DNA from: Candidatus Parcubacteria bacterium
GTDB taxonomy: Bacteria > Patescibacteriota > Patescibacteriia > Patescibacteriales > Patescibacteriaceae
Length of the DNA: 34,039 nucleotides
Assembly (NCBI GenBank): GCA_023459655.1
Contig: JAEWTE010000056.1
Span: 1-34,039, forward strand
Direction: 5' to 3'
Within the stretch, counting starts at the first letter, position 1, and each line of letters begins with the position of its first letter. Of this stretch, positions 7,691 through 16,834 are shown in pieces. Under the pieces are notes generated by a model. The model saw nothing but the letters and a program-made list of their open reading frames with translations. It was not told the DNA's origin and did no database searches. A program made the position numbers and the translations under genes.

Positions 7691-9575
7691 TAAAACATTT
7701 TTTTGGTTATTAATTTTGGTTAGTGTTATTAGTCATGGTCTGATAATTAAATTAGCTGGTTGGCCATGGTTATCTGGTGGTTGGTTAGGTCTATTTTGGG
7801 CTTTGGCTAATTTTTATTTTATTGCGGCCGTGCCGACTAAAAAATGGTGGCCGATTTGGCTGGCTAATCTGTGGTGGTGTTTTTTTTGGGCCTATAGCTT
7901 GGTTAATTTGGCTAATTATCGGGTGTTTCGTAATTTTTTATTAATTAGTCGGCAACAACTAAGGGGAACCAATCAAGAGTTATTGACAATGATGAAAGAG
8001 TATTATTATTTAATTCCAATTGAATTATATCTATCGATTGCCGTTTTATTGGTTATTGGCCTTATCTCGTCATGGTTAAATAAACGACGACTAAGTCGAT
8101 TTGCTCGGTCTAATTATTCTGGTTATTGGCGTCAATTAGTTGGCTGGCTAATGATTAATGGATTATATTTTGGTTTAGTTATGCTTGGTCAAAATTATCC
8201 GCCTCAACGTTGGTTAGATAAGAGTTTAGCGGCGGCTGATTGGGGAATTGGTGGAAATTTGGTTCGACAAGTTCATTTATTATTGAGTAATGATTATAGT
8301 AGTAAATTGGTAGCTGCTATTACTGATGAACAACGGAATAATTATGGTCAAGATCAGATTAAGCAATTGAAAGCAATTGTTAATGAATTGGGAGGTAAAC
8401 AGACTAATCAGCTAGCTGATTCAGTTCAACAATTAGTTTTGGATAAACCGCATCTGGTTTTTATTCAATTAGAATCAATTAGTAGCTGGGCTTTACAACA
8501 TAATCCAACACCAATGCCGTTTTTGCAGTCTTTAATCGATAATAATGTTAGTGCTGAGCGTTTTTTGGCCAATAGTTGTCATACGATTAATGCTGAGTAT
8601 AGTAGTTTGTGTGGGTCGCTGGCTAATTCGTTTGAACCAATTGATTATTCACATCGTCATAATAATTTTGTTTGCTTACCACAATTATTGAAAAAAGATG
8701 GTTATGCTAATTATGTTTTTCATGCTAATTTACCTGATTTTTGGCATCGCCGAACACTTTATCCTAAATGGGGATTTGATAAATTATTTTTTACTCCATA
8801 TTTTCGGCAAAAAGATACTGATAATTATGTTTTGACTGAATTGATTAAACAATTAAAAATAGCCGATCAGCCAACTTTAAATTATTTTATTAGTTTTACT
8901 TCACATGGACCGCATAATCAGGAACAGATTGATTATAATCAGCAAAAAAATAAATTAATTATTGAGCCTTATGCTGGAGAACTTAATCATCAGGTTATTG
9001 AGGGTAGTGAATTAAATGAACAACAAATCAGAGATTATCTTGGTTTTATTAAACCAGTCGATGATGCTTTAAGAAATTTTTTTGATAATTTAAAACGAGA
9101 AGGTTTGGATCAGAAAACCATTGTTATTATTTATGGTGATCATCGTTTTTATAATTTTTCACCGATTAATTCTGATAATTTCTCTAAATATAATCAGATA
9201 CCATTTGTTATGGTAATTCCTGGTCTAGAAAGGCCGATAAAAATTAACCAAACAATTAGTCACCTTGATATAGCACCAACCCTGTGGCAATTGATTTATG
9301 GCTCAGATAAGCCAATTGATCAAACTTTTATCGGTACTAGTTTGCTATCAGCTAATCGTCCGGACGGGGTTATTAGTAAATGCCTAGGGGAGGTCTTTTA
9401 TGCACGTGATGATTTGATTATTCAGGGCGATGTTCGTAATAATCTTTATAGTTTTTTAGACCAACCAACCAATTGGTCTGATCGTCAAAAAAATCAGACA
9501 ATTGATTTATTAAAAAAATCAGTTTATTTAAGTGATCAATTATTGTATGGCAATTTACTGCCAGTCGTAGATTAA
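7674..9575 (+). CDS. LtaS-like sulfatase-fold membrane transferase
   Basis: 633 aa. The membrane part has about five helices (roughly 9-28, 34-53, 60-80, 112-135 and 153-172). A sulfatase/alkaline-phosphatase-fold domain begins near 258. Residues matching the LtaS metal and catalytic set are visible: E267 in FIQLESIS, the probable threonine nucleophile T304 in CHTINAEY, H411 in FTSHGPH, and D489-H490 in IIYGDHRF. LtaS-type enzymes move phosphoglycerol, and relatives move phosphoethanolamine, from a lipid to a surface acceptor outside the membrane. The polymer or acceptor here is unknown. It overlaps the upstream GT4 by 17 bases and precedes another GT4 by 3, so it fits the glycan cluster. Confidence 0.87.
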   Translation: MIWKRSKTFFWLLILVSVISHGLIIKLAGWPWLSGGWLGLFWALANFYFIAAVPTKKWWPIWLANLWWCFFWAYSLVNLANYRVFRNFLLISRQQLRGTNQELLTMMKEYYYLIPIELYLSIAVLLVIGLISSWLNKRRLSRFARSNYSGYWRQLVGWLMINGLYFGLVMLGQNYPPQRWLDKSLAAADWGIGGNLVRQVHLLLSNDYSSKLVAAITDEQRNNYGQDQIKQLKAIVNELGGKQTNQLADSVQQLVLDKPHLVFIQLESISSWALQHNPTPMPFLQSLIDNNVSAERFLANSCHTINAEYSSLCGSLANSFEPIDYSHRHNNFVCLPQLLKKDGYANYVFHANLPDFWHRRTLYPKWGFDKLFFTPYFRQKDTDNYVLTELIKQLKIADQPTLNYFISFTSHGPHNQEQIDYNQQKNKLIIEPYAGELNHQVIEGSELNEQQIRDYLGFIKPVDDALRNFFDNLKREGLDQKTIVIIYGDHRFYNFSPINSDNFSKYNQIPFVMVIPGLERPIKINQTISHLDIAPTLWQLIYGSDKPIDQTFIGTSLLSANRPDGVISKCLGEVFYARDDLIIQGDVRNNLYSFLDQPTNWSDRQKNQTIDLLKKSVYLSDQLLYGNLLPVVD

Positions 9576-9578
9576 TAT

Positions 9579-10763
9579 ATGAAAATTTTATTAGCTAATA
9601 ATGTTTTTTATCCATATCAGCGGGGTGGAGCTGAGGCGGTGGTGGCTAGTTTGGCCGAAGCATGGTCTAGAGCCGGCCATGAAGTTAGGCTGGTAGCATT
9701 GTGTCCTCAGCAATCACAGCCCAATAAAGATGATTTAGTTTATCAGAAAATTTATTGGTCGAGCGGTTATTATGATTTAGCCAGTAAACCAATTTGGCGT
9801 CGTTTCTTATGGCATTTGCCTGATTGGTTGGGTTTAGCTCATTTATTTGATTGGTATAAGCTTTTAAAATCATTTAAACCTGATTTGGTGATTATTAATA
9901 ATTTAACTGGCCTAGGTTTTGCTGCTCATCGTCTTTGTCAGTGGTTTAATATTGCTAGTGTTCAAATTTTTCATGATGTTCAATATGTTTTACCAAGCGG
10001 GTTATTATTGGTTGGGCAAGAAAAGATATTAAATAATTGGTCAGTTCGTTGTTACCGGCGATTAACAGCTTGGTGGTTGAGTCCAGCCAAATTATTAATT
10101 AGCCCGTCAGAGTGGTTAAGAGATTTCTATAAAGACAATAAATGGCTACCCTCAGCTAATTGGCTAACTCTAGCTAACCCAATTGATAATCAATTAGCAC
10201 TGGACTATCAGTTACCTAATAAATTGCGGCAAGCTGTTTTTGTTGGTCAATTAACTGAAGCCAAGGGTATTGGTTGGTTAGCTGAACAATGGTCTGATTT
10301 TAATCGAACTTTATTATCAATCGGTCTGCCTGAAGTTGATTTAAAAATTATTGGTGATGGACCATTATTGAATCGATTAAAAAATAATTCACGACTTGAT
10401 CGAAGAATAGCGGTGGTTGGTCGGATTGATAAAGATAAAATCATCGAGCAAATGAAGGAAGCTGATATTATAATTGTTCCGTCAAATTGTTATGAGAATT
10501 GGCCGACTGTTTTATTGGAATCAGCTAGCGCTGGTCGTTTAGCCATAGTGGTTGACCATGGTGGAGCTGGTGAGTTAGCTGAAAAATTAAGTTATTTAAC
10601 CTTTAGAGCCGGTGATTTGGATAGTTTTTTAATGGCTTGGCAACAATTATCGGCCGCCGCTGCTAAACTAAATGTTTGGCCAGCCGGGAGTGATTTAAAT
10701 ATTATCACACCCAATCAATATTTGTCTGAGATTATGAATAAGCTAGATGTTATGCTAAAATAA
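9579..10763 (+). CDS. GT4-family glycosyltransferase
   Basis: 394-aa GT-B enzyme. The N-terminal loop YQRGGAEAVV (13-22) and the C-terminal donor region YENWPTVLLESASAG carry the E-x7-E pair (E306/E314). VGQLTEAKG and IIGDGPLL are the usual linker and strand motifs. The AGRLAIVVDHGGAGELA segment replaces the common ASGTPV form but keeps the fold pattern. The sugar and acceptor are not deducible. It follows the LtaS-like gene by 3 bases, which suggests one mRNA. Confidence 0.88.
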   Translation: MKILLANNVFYPYQRGGAEAVVASLAEAWSRAGHEVRLVALCPQQSQPNKDDLVYQKIYWSSGYYDLASKPIWRRFLWHLPDWLGLAHLFDWYKLLKSFKPDLVIINNLTGLGFAAHRLCQWFNIASVQIFHDVQYVLPSGLLLVGQEKILNNWSVRCYRRLTAWWLSPAKLLISPSEWLRDFYKDNKWLPSANWLTLANPIDNQLALDYQLPNKLRQAVFVGQLTEAKGIGWLAEQWSDFNRTLLSIGLPEVDLKIIGDGPLLNRLKNNSRLDRRIAVVGRIDKDKIIEQMKEADIIIVPSNCYENWPTVLLESASAGRLAIVVDHGGAGELAEKLSYLTFRAGDLDSFLMAWQQLSAAAAKLNVWPAGSDLNIITPNQYLSEIMNKLDVMLK

Positions 10764-10768
10764 TAGAA

Positions 10769-13700
10769 ATGAATTTAAGGCTAACTATGAAACGAAAAAG
10801 CTTATTGATTATTTTTTTAATTGCATTGCTTGGACTAACGGCTATTTGGGTCGATGCTTTTGATAATATATATTGGAATTTTGAAAATAGTTTGGAATAT
10901 CAATTTGATGAGAATTCTATCAAAATTGAAGATGGGATAGCTGAATTAGTTCAAACTGATAATTGGTTTGACTCTCAGTGGATTTATCGAAAAAAAATAA
11001 TTATCACCAATTCTAATGAAACCTTGAACGACTTTCAATTGAAGTTTGTTTTAAATAGTGATAATTTTGATTTTACTAAAGCGTTGGGTGATGGGCGTGA
11101 TATTAGAATAACTCAATATGATGGGGTAACTATTTTACCATTTTGGCTAGAAGAGTATAGTGCTGTATCTTCTAGTGGGATAGTTTGGTTTAAGGCCCCT
11201 CAATTGGTTAATGGGGAAAATAATTTTTACATTTATTACGGTAATCCTCAGGCCAATATTTTATCTAACGGTCAAGAAGTGTTTTTGTCGTTTGATGATG
11301 ATTTTAACGATGTCGGTGAGCCATTATTTAATGCCCCTTCTTTTTTAAATACGCCGACTTATGATGGCGAAGGTCAGGCGATTCATCCCGATATTTATTA
11401 TAATGAGATCGGTTGGAATGGTTGGAAATATTGGATGGCTAATACCCCTTATACCAATAGTGATGATGACGTAGAAAATCCGTCAATGTTGGTTTCTAAT
11501 AACGGAACAGACTGGTCGGTTCCAGATGGTTTAATTAATCCAATAGTTGATATGCCAGAAGGTGGTGGATATAATTCTGATCCAGATTTAGTTTATAATC
11601 CATCTGGTGATTATTTAATGTATTATTACCGGGAAAGTCAATCTAACGGTAATGATTCAATAAAATTAGTTACTTCAACTAATGGAGTTATTTGGAGTCA
11701 ACCAGTTAGTTTAACTTTTGCTAATGACGATAATGCTTATCGGGAAATTTCACCAGCTATAATTAGACAGGACAATGGGCAGTATAAAATGTGGTATGTT
11801 GGTGATGGTCATGGGGTTACCGGAACTAGGTCGGTTTATTATCGAGAATCTAATGATGGAATTAATTGGCAGGATCGACAATTGATTATTATTAATAATT
11901 TTGATAATTATAGTCCTTGGCATATAAATGTTCGTTATTTACCAGAAAAACAAGAGTACTTCATGATGATATCGGCTAACCCCATTGGGAGTACTGGATC
12001 AAATACTGATTTATATTTGGCGACCTCAGTTGATGGATTAAACTGGTTTGGTCATGAGCGACCGTTATTATTGCGAAGTGCTAATGGTTGGGATAAGAAT
12101 CAAATTTACAGAGCAGATTTTTTGTATGATAGTGATAATAATGATTTTCGTTTATGGTATTCAGCTCGATCAACTGTATCAACTAATGTCTGGAGGACTG
12201 GTTACATTGATGGTGATTATGATTATATAATAAATAATCTATTAAGTTTAAATTTAATTGACGTAGCTCGAAAAGCTTCGACAACCGCTATAGCCATTAA
12301 TACACAAGTACATACTATTGATGATCAAATTAGGTTATCTGGTGCTCCCAACCAAATTTCTAGTGGTGGTATTTTATTAAAGCAAAATTTTACCAATAAT
12401 ATAATTTTAGAGTTGAAGCATAAAATTGATGATGGCTATTATGCCGATGTATCATTGGGTGGTGGCGATGTTCGGTCTGAAGTTGTTGGTGGAACACCAT
12501 CTTGGCATCATACTGTTTTGCAGGATGGTTATCATTGGATGTGGGGTGGAGCTAATAGTCCAGTTAGTTCAGCTAATTCAGCTTTTGCTATCAAGAGATT
12601 CTCCGCCAATTTAAATGGACAAACGATTTCGTCAACTGCTCTACCATCGCTTTCAACTTTAAATCAGTGGCATAAATTGAAATATGTTTATACTTCAACT
12701 GGTATTTTAATGGTTTATCATGACGATATTTTATGGCAGACAGCCACTGATACAACATTTTTAAATACTGATAAAAAATTCTTAATATCTCAAGGCGAGT
12801 ATTCTAATGGTAGAGGTGGTAATCGTGATATTGATTATTTATTTGTTCGTCAATATGCTCAGTTCGAGCCAACCACTGTACTAATTAATGAAGAAAGTCA
12901 ATATAATTTAAATTATCCAGTTATTAGAACGATCGGTAGTGGTCCAGATTATACTGCGTTATCTGGATTATCAGCTGAAATTGTTTCTTCGAATGGTGGC
13001 CAAATTAAATTTCAAATATCTAATGATGGGCAAATTTTTTATTGGTGGGACGGTAATGATTGGGTTGAGGCTGATGATGAAGTTTTAGAATCTAATACAG
13101 TATCTGAGATTAATGACAATATTACCGATTTTCCAGCTGGTAATTTTAATTGGCGGGCCTATTTTATTAGCGATGGTCGTCAAGATGTTCAGCTTGAATC
13201 GGTTGGTTTAATATATATTAATGACTTAGAAGCTCCATCGGGTAGTTTAGTTATTAATGAAGGTAATAGTTATGTGGCTACTTCCACTGTCGCCCTAGAA
13301 ATAGAAGTTAACGATAATATTGACGCTACTTCAACCATTGCTATGCAGATTTCTAATTCTGATAATTTTTCTGAAGCAATTTGGGTAGACTATAGTTCGT
13401 CAATGAATTGGGTTTTATCGGCTGATCAGGGTGTCAATTTTGTTTATATTAGGTTTAAAGATTCAACTGGCAATATATCGGAATCAATTAGTGCTTCAAT
13501 TATTTTTGATGATCAAAGTCCCAGTATTGAATCTTTATTGATTGATTCTTTAATTGATCGGGCTGATTTTGTTATAAACAGTGATGAGTCAATTGGTAAT
13601 TTAACGATTAATTATGGAGTTAGTAATAATTATGGAGCAACAAGTAGTTTATTAATCAATAATCAATCAGCCAGTTTAACTATTAATAATCTATTATCGT

Positions 13701-14911
13701 GTTTAAAATATTATTATCAAATTGAATTTAGCGATTTAGCTGGCAACTTGAGTCCGTTAATTACTGGTACCTTCAATACTGGTGGTTGTTTGGGTGAAGC
13801 CAATGTTGTTAGTGAACAAGATGTTCTAATTGATAATTCTGGTGGCCAAATTAATTCAGGTGATCCTGATAGTGGGGTTAATTTAACTTTTCCAGTAAAT
13901 TTAATTGGATCAGGTTTTATTGTTCAATTAAAAGAAATTAATCGAGCAGTCGCCAATCAATCAACTATTTTACCTAATAATTTTGTCAGTTGGACAGGAA
14001 ATTGGTATAAAATTGATGCCTTAAATTATGATGGCACCCGAATAAATTCTTTTGATAATCCAGTGGTTGTAACTATTAATTATAACAACAGCCAAATTGA
14101 CGGCTTAGATGTTGATACTTTAGCTATATTTCGTTATAGTGGTGGAGTCTGGAGCCAATTAGATAATTGTCAAAATAATAGTGAGGCTGCCAGTATTAGC
14201 TGTGAAACTAATAATTTCTCGACTCTAGCTTTACTAGGCAACCCTTTGTCAACTGGGTCAATTGATAATAGTACTAATGTTTCTGCTGGCAGCAGCTTAC
14301 CAGTCACGGCGTTAATTAAACCAGTCATTAATAGTCAAGACATAACGATAACTAATGGCTATTATGATAATGATTTTTGGCAGGTTAGTGATTCGATAGT
14401 CAAAATAAATATTGCCGTAATAAATAATATAAAAGGGGTAGCCCTGTCTAATGATAATAATTTTTTAATAGCCAGTTGGCAAAAATATCAACCAGAAATT
14501 AATTGGTCAATTTGTCAGGACAGTAATTGTAATCAAATAAGCAATAATATTTATATTCGTTTTTATAATGAATATGGCTTATCGTCTGATAGTCATCGAC
14601 TTAAAATTCATTATGTTGCTAAAGAACAAAATTTGGAATCCAATTCAGATGATGTTAATTATAAAATAATTCGTAATTTGGATAAGGAAAGAGCCGCTAT
14701 TCCGGTTTTTGTTATGGTAGAAAGACGCCTGCCAACTACAGCTACTGATTGGCAATCTTTTCATGATTTAGTTTATGGTGATCAAAAATGGAAGGCTAAT
14801 CGTAATTTAAATCAAGAAAAATTATTTATAAACTGGTTTATTAGGCGATATAAAAAATTGCCAACAACTTCTATAGATTGGCAATTAATTAATTGGCTGG
14901 CTTATAAATAA
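10769..14911 (+). CDS. Very large secreted DUF2341 protein with arabinanase-like propeller and ConA-like domain
   Basis: 1380 aa from the ATG at 10769; a second in-frame ATG at 10787 would leave a cleaner signal peptide (MKRKS, a hydrophobic core, cleavage near WVDA). Residues about 66-180 form a DUF2341 domain (WIYRKKIIIT ... NNFYIYYGNP). Residues about 198-480 repeat patterns such as DPDLVYNPSGDYLMYYY and KMWYVGDGHG, like the five-bladed arabinanase/levansucrase (GH43-like) propeller. About 515-715 looks like a concanavalin/LamG jelly roll. About 820-1010 is Ig/FN3-like. The C-terminus has two copies of an LPTT-xxDWQ motif (near residues 1320 and 1365). There is no membrane anchor at the end. 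Probable surface adhesin or carbohydrate binder; enzymatic activity is unproven. It abuts the convergent gene with no gap. Confidence 0.82.
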   Translation: MNLRLTMKRKSLLIIFLIALLGLTAIWVDAFDNIYWNFENSLEYQFDENSIKIEDGIAELVQTDNWFDSQWIYRKKIIITNSNETLNDFQLKFVLNSDNFDFTKALGDGRDIRITQYDGVTILPFWLEEYSAVSSSGIVWFKAPQLVNGENNFYIYYGNPQANILSNGQEVFLSFDDDFNDVGEPLFNAPSFLNTPTYDGEGQAIHPDIYYNEIGWNGWKYWMANTPYTNSDDDVENPSMLVSNNGTDWSVPDGLINPIVDMPEGGGYNSDPDLVYNPSGDYLMYYYRESQSNGNDSIKLVTSTNGVIWSQPVSLTFANDDNAYREISPAIIRQDNGQYKMWYVGDGHGVTGTRSVYYRESNDGINWQDRQLIIINNFDNYSPWHINVRYLPEKQEYFMMISANPIGSTGSNTDLYLATSVDGLNWFGHERPLLLRSANGWDKNQIYRADFLYDSDNNDFRLWYSARSTVSTNVWRTGYIDGDYDYIINNLLSLNLIDVARKASTTAIAINTQVHTIDDQIRLSGAPNQISSGGILLKQNFTNNIILELKHKIDDGYYADVSLGGGDVRSEVVGGTPSWHHTVLQDGYHWMWGGANSPVSSANSAFAIKRFSANLNGQTISSTALPSLSTLNQWHKLKYVYTSTGILMVYHDDILWQTATDTTFLNTDKKFLISQGEYSNGRGGNRDIDYLFVRQYAQFEPTTVLINEESQYNLNYPVIRTIGSGPDYTALSGLSAEIVSSNGGQIKFQISNDGQIFYWWDGNDWVEADDEVLESNTVSEINDNITDFPAGNFNWRAYFISDGRQDVQLESVGLIYINDLEAPSGSLVINEGNSYVATSTVALEIEVNDNIDATSTIAMQISNSDNFSEAIWVDYSSSMNWVLSADQGVNFVYIRFKDSTGNISESISASIIFDDQSPSIESLLIDSLIDRADFVINSDESIGNLTINYGVSNNYGATSSLLINNQSASLTINNLLSCLKYYYQIEFSDLAGNLSPLITGTFNTGGCLGEANVVSEQDVLIDNSGGQINSGDPDSGVNLTFPVNLIGSGFIVQLKEINRAVANQSTILPNNFVSWTGNWYKIDALNYDGTRINSFDNPVVVTINYNNSQIDGLDVDTLAIFRYSGGVWSQLDNCQNNSEAASISCETNNFSTLALLGNPLSTGSIDNSTNVSAGSSLPVTALIKPVINSQDITITNGYYDNDFWQVSDSIVKINIAVINNIKGVALSNDNNFLIASWQKYQPEINWSICQDSNCNQISNNIYIRFYNEYGLSSDSHRLKIHYVAKEQNLESNSDDVNYKIIRNLDKERAAIPVFVMVERRLPTTATDWQSFHDLVYGDQKWKANRNLNQEKLFINWFIRRYKKLPTTSIDWQLINWLAYK

Positions 14912-16834
14912 TTAATTCTCGGACAGATTATAGCTAAAAATAATTATTTGACCGTCGGCTAAGCTGGTCATCAGATCAGCTTCTTCTTGAGCTTCTTTGG
15001 CTAATTTTTCAAAGCCGTACCAATAATTATTTAAGACAAAATAAGCTTGTTTTACTCCGGCTAAGGTGGCAGCATCAGTGATTGTTTGACGAGATGGATA
15101 GTTATTGACCATCTTTAAATAATAATTATATAAAAGACCAGAGGTGGGGATTGGATAATAAAAAATATTGTTTTGAAGATAGCGAGCGTGTTTATCAGGA
15201 TAAAAACCGAATTCGGCTAGAGCGGCAGCACTAACTTGTTGATTGGCTAAAACGATATAATCTGTAGAGGCATTGTCCTCAATCCAACGGACTGCTAAAA
15301 AATCGGCTTTACCAGTTGATAGGCCCTTAGCGTTAGAATAATTATCAACTCGTGGGTAGGTTAGATATAAGCCGAATAATGATAAGCTAGCCAGAGTAAT
15401 AATTATTGGCCAGCTTATTTTTTGTTTAGTTGTGGCTAGAAACTTTTTGGCTAACCAGCCACCAGCCATTAATCCAGCTGGTAGATTGATGATTAAAAAT
15501 AACCAGATAAATCTAGTTAAATAATTATAGCGCTCGTAATCGATAATAAAATTGAAGGAGACCAAACTAGATAAAATTAAACCAATAGCCAAAGATAGGT
15601 TTAGCGGTTTAATGATACTAGAGATATCTGGTCGTTGTTTAATTAATCGCCAACCACTAAAGATTAAGATAAGTGCGACAAGCGGCTGCCAAGCTTGCCA
15701 GCTATAAATTAAATTAAGTAGCCAATTTTCTTGGTTGGGCCAGAGCTGATTATAACTTAGAAAATTACTTAACCAACTGATTAATTCTCGGACAGGCGGT
15801 TTAATTAAACGCCATTGTCCGGTTTGTTGCCAGCTCGACCACCACAAAGACAGGGGTAGAATTAGTCCGGTCAAACTGCCGATTAACCAGCTCGCTACTT
15901 TGGTGGCTGGTTTTTTAAATCTAGATAATTCAGTTAAACCAGCAATGGTTATAGCTGGTAGTCCAGCTAATGGCTGGCAGGCTAGGCTAGCCAAAGCGGC
16001 CGACCAGAGCAGTGGTCGATTTTTATTAATCGTTGTGGCACTAATAATAACGACAATTAAAAAGAAATAGGCTAGATTTTGGGGGGCAGTGACGATAAAA
16101 ATTGGCCAACTAAAAATTGGCCAAGTCCAAGCAATTAGACGACCGATCAGTTCTGGCTGACGGTTTTTTTTAAACCAATCAATAATTAGCCAAGCTAAAA
16201 AGACGGCGGACAATAGTGGGATTAGCCAGCGTTCAATTAAACCAATCGATAGCCCGGTTAATCGATTTAAAGAAATGACTAGTGAATATTGACCTATATA
16301 ATAAGGGGTCTTTGGTAAAATTACTCCTTGATTGATAATAGTTTTTTCGGCGGCCTGATGAATAAATGGATCAAAGCCAAATGAAGAGAAGTAAACCAGA
16401 CTGGTTAAGCTATAGGTTAGTAACCACCAGGCGATAATTGTAATTATGGCAATTTTTTTACCTAATTTTATAACTGATAATCCAACGGCGGCTAGTGACC
16501 AATAAAATAATAAAAAAAGCCAAGATATTTCCGACCAAGGGGATTGTAATGATTCAAGACTTTGTTGATGATATAAATAAATCAGAGCTGAACCGATTAA
16601 GCCTAGAGTCAACCAATCGATTAATAGTAATTTAGATCGAGGGGTTATTTCGGTTTTGCTTTGCCGTCGTTTTCGGTATATAATATAATAAGTAATAGCT
16701 GTCATTGACCAACTAATAATTTGACCAAACCAATTTAAGCGGTATAGCCAATAAACAAGCGAACCGTAAAAGACGATTAGGTTAATAATCAATAAAATTT
16801 CGGTCAGCCATTTATAATGCGATAATAATTTCAT
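14912..16834 (-). CDS. Polytopic membrane protein, probable GT-C glycosyltransferase
   Basis: 640 aa with about 12-14 hydrophobic helices up to residue about 495, then a soluble C-terminal domain (about 500-640) containing VRWIEDNASTDYIVLAN. This arrangement is common in GT-C enzymes and oligosaccharyltransferase-like proteins. The first long outside loop has FGFDPFIHQAAEK (D155, H159), resembling the acidic/His catalytic loop of GT-C enzymes. It would use a polyprenyl-linked sugar outside the membrane. It is the only minus-strand gene in the first 25 kb. Its stop abuts the DUF2341 stop, and its ATG overlaps the ATG of the next plus-strand gene by two bases. The exact family is not recognised. 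Confidence 0.7.
   Translation of the reverse strand: MKLLSHYKWLTEILLIINLIVFYGSLVYWLYRLNWFGQIISWSMTAITYYIIYRKRRQSKTEITPRSKLLLIDWLTLGLIGSALIYLYHQQSLESLQSPWSEISWLFLLFYWSLAAVGLSVIKLGKKIAIITIIAWWLLTYSLTSLVYFSSFGFDPFIHQAAEKTIINQGVILPKTPYYIGQYSLVISLNRLTGLSIGLIERWLIPLLSAVFLAWLIIDWFKKNRQPELIGRLIAWTWPIFSWPIFIVTAPQNLAYFFLIVVIISATTINKNRPLLWSAALASLACQPLAGLPAITIAGLTELSRFKKPATKVASWLIGSLTGLILPLSLWWSSWQQTGQWRLIKPPVRELISWLSNFLSYNQLWPNQENWLLNLIYSWQAWQPLVALILIFSGWRLIKQRPDISSIIKPLNLSLAIGLILSSLVSFNFIIDYERYNYLTRFIWLFLIINLPAGLMAGGWLAKKFLATTKQKISWPIIITLASLSLFGLYLTYPRVDNYSNAKGLSTGKADFLAVRWIEDNASTDYIVLANQQVSAAALAEFGFYPDKHARYLQNNIFYYPIPTSGLLYNYYLKMVNNYPSRQTITDAATLAGVKQAYFVLNNYWYGFEKLAKEAQEEADLMTSLADGQIIIFSYNLSEN

Noticed and set aside
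12048..12614. Two 60-62-codon frames inside the DUF2341 gene
   Set aside because: Out-of-frame shadows rich in Met/Ile, produced by the AT-rich codons of the real gene.
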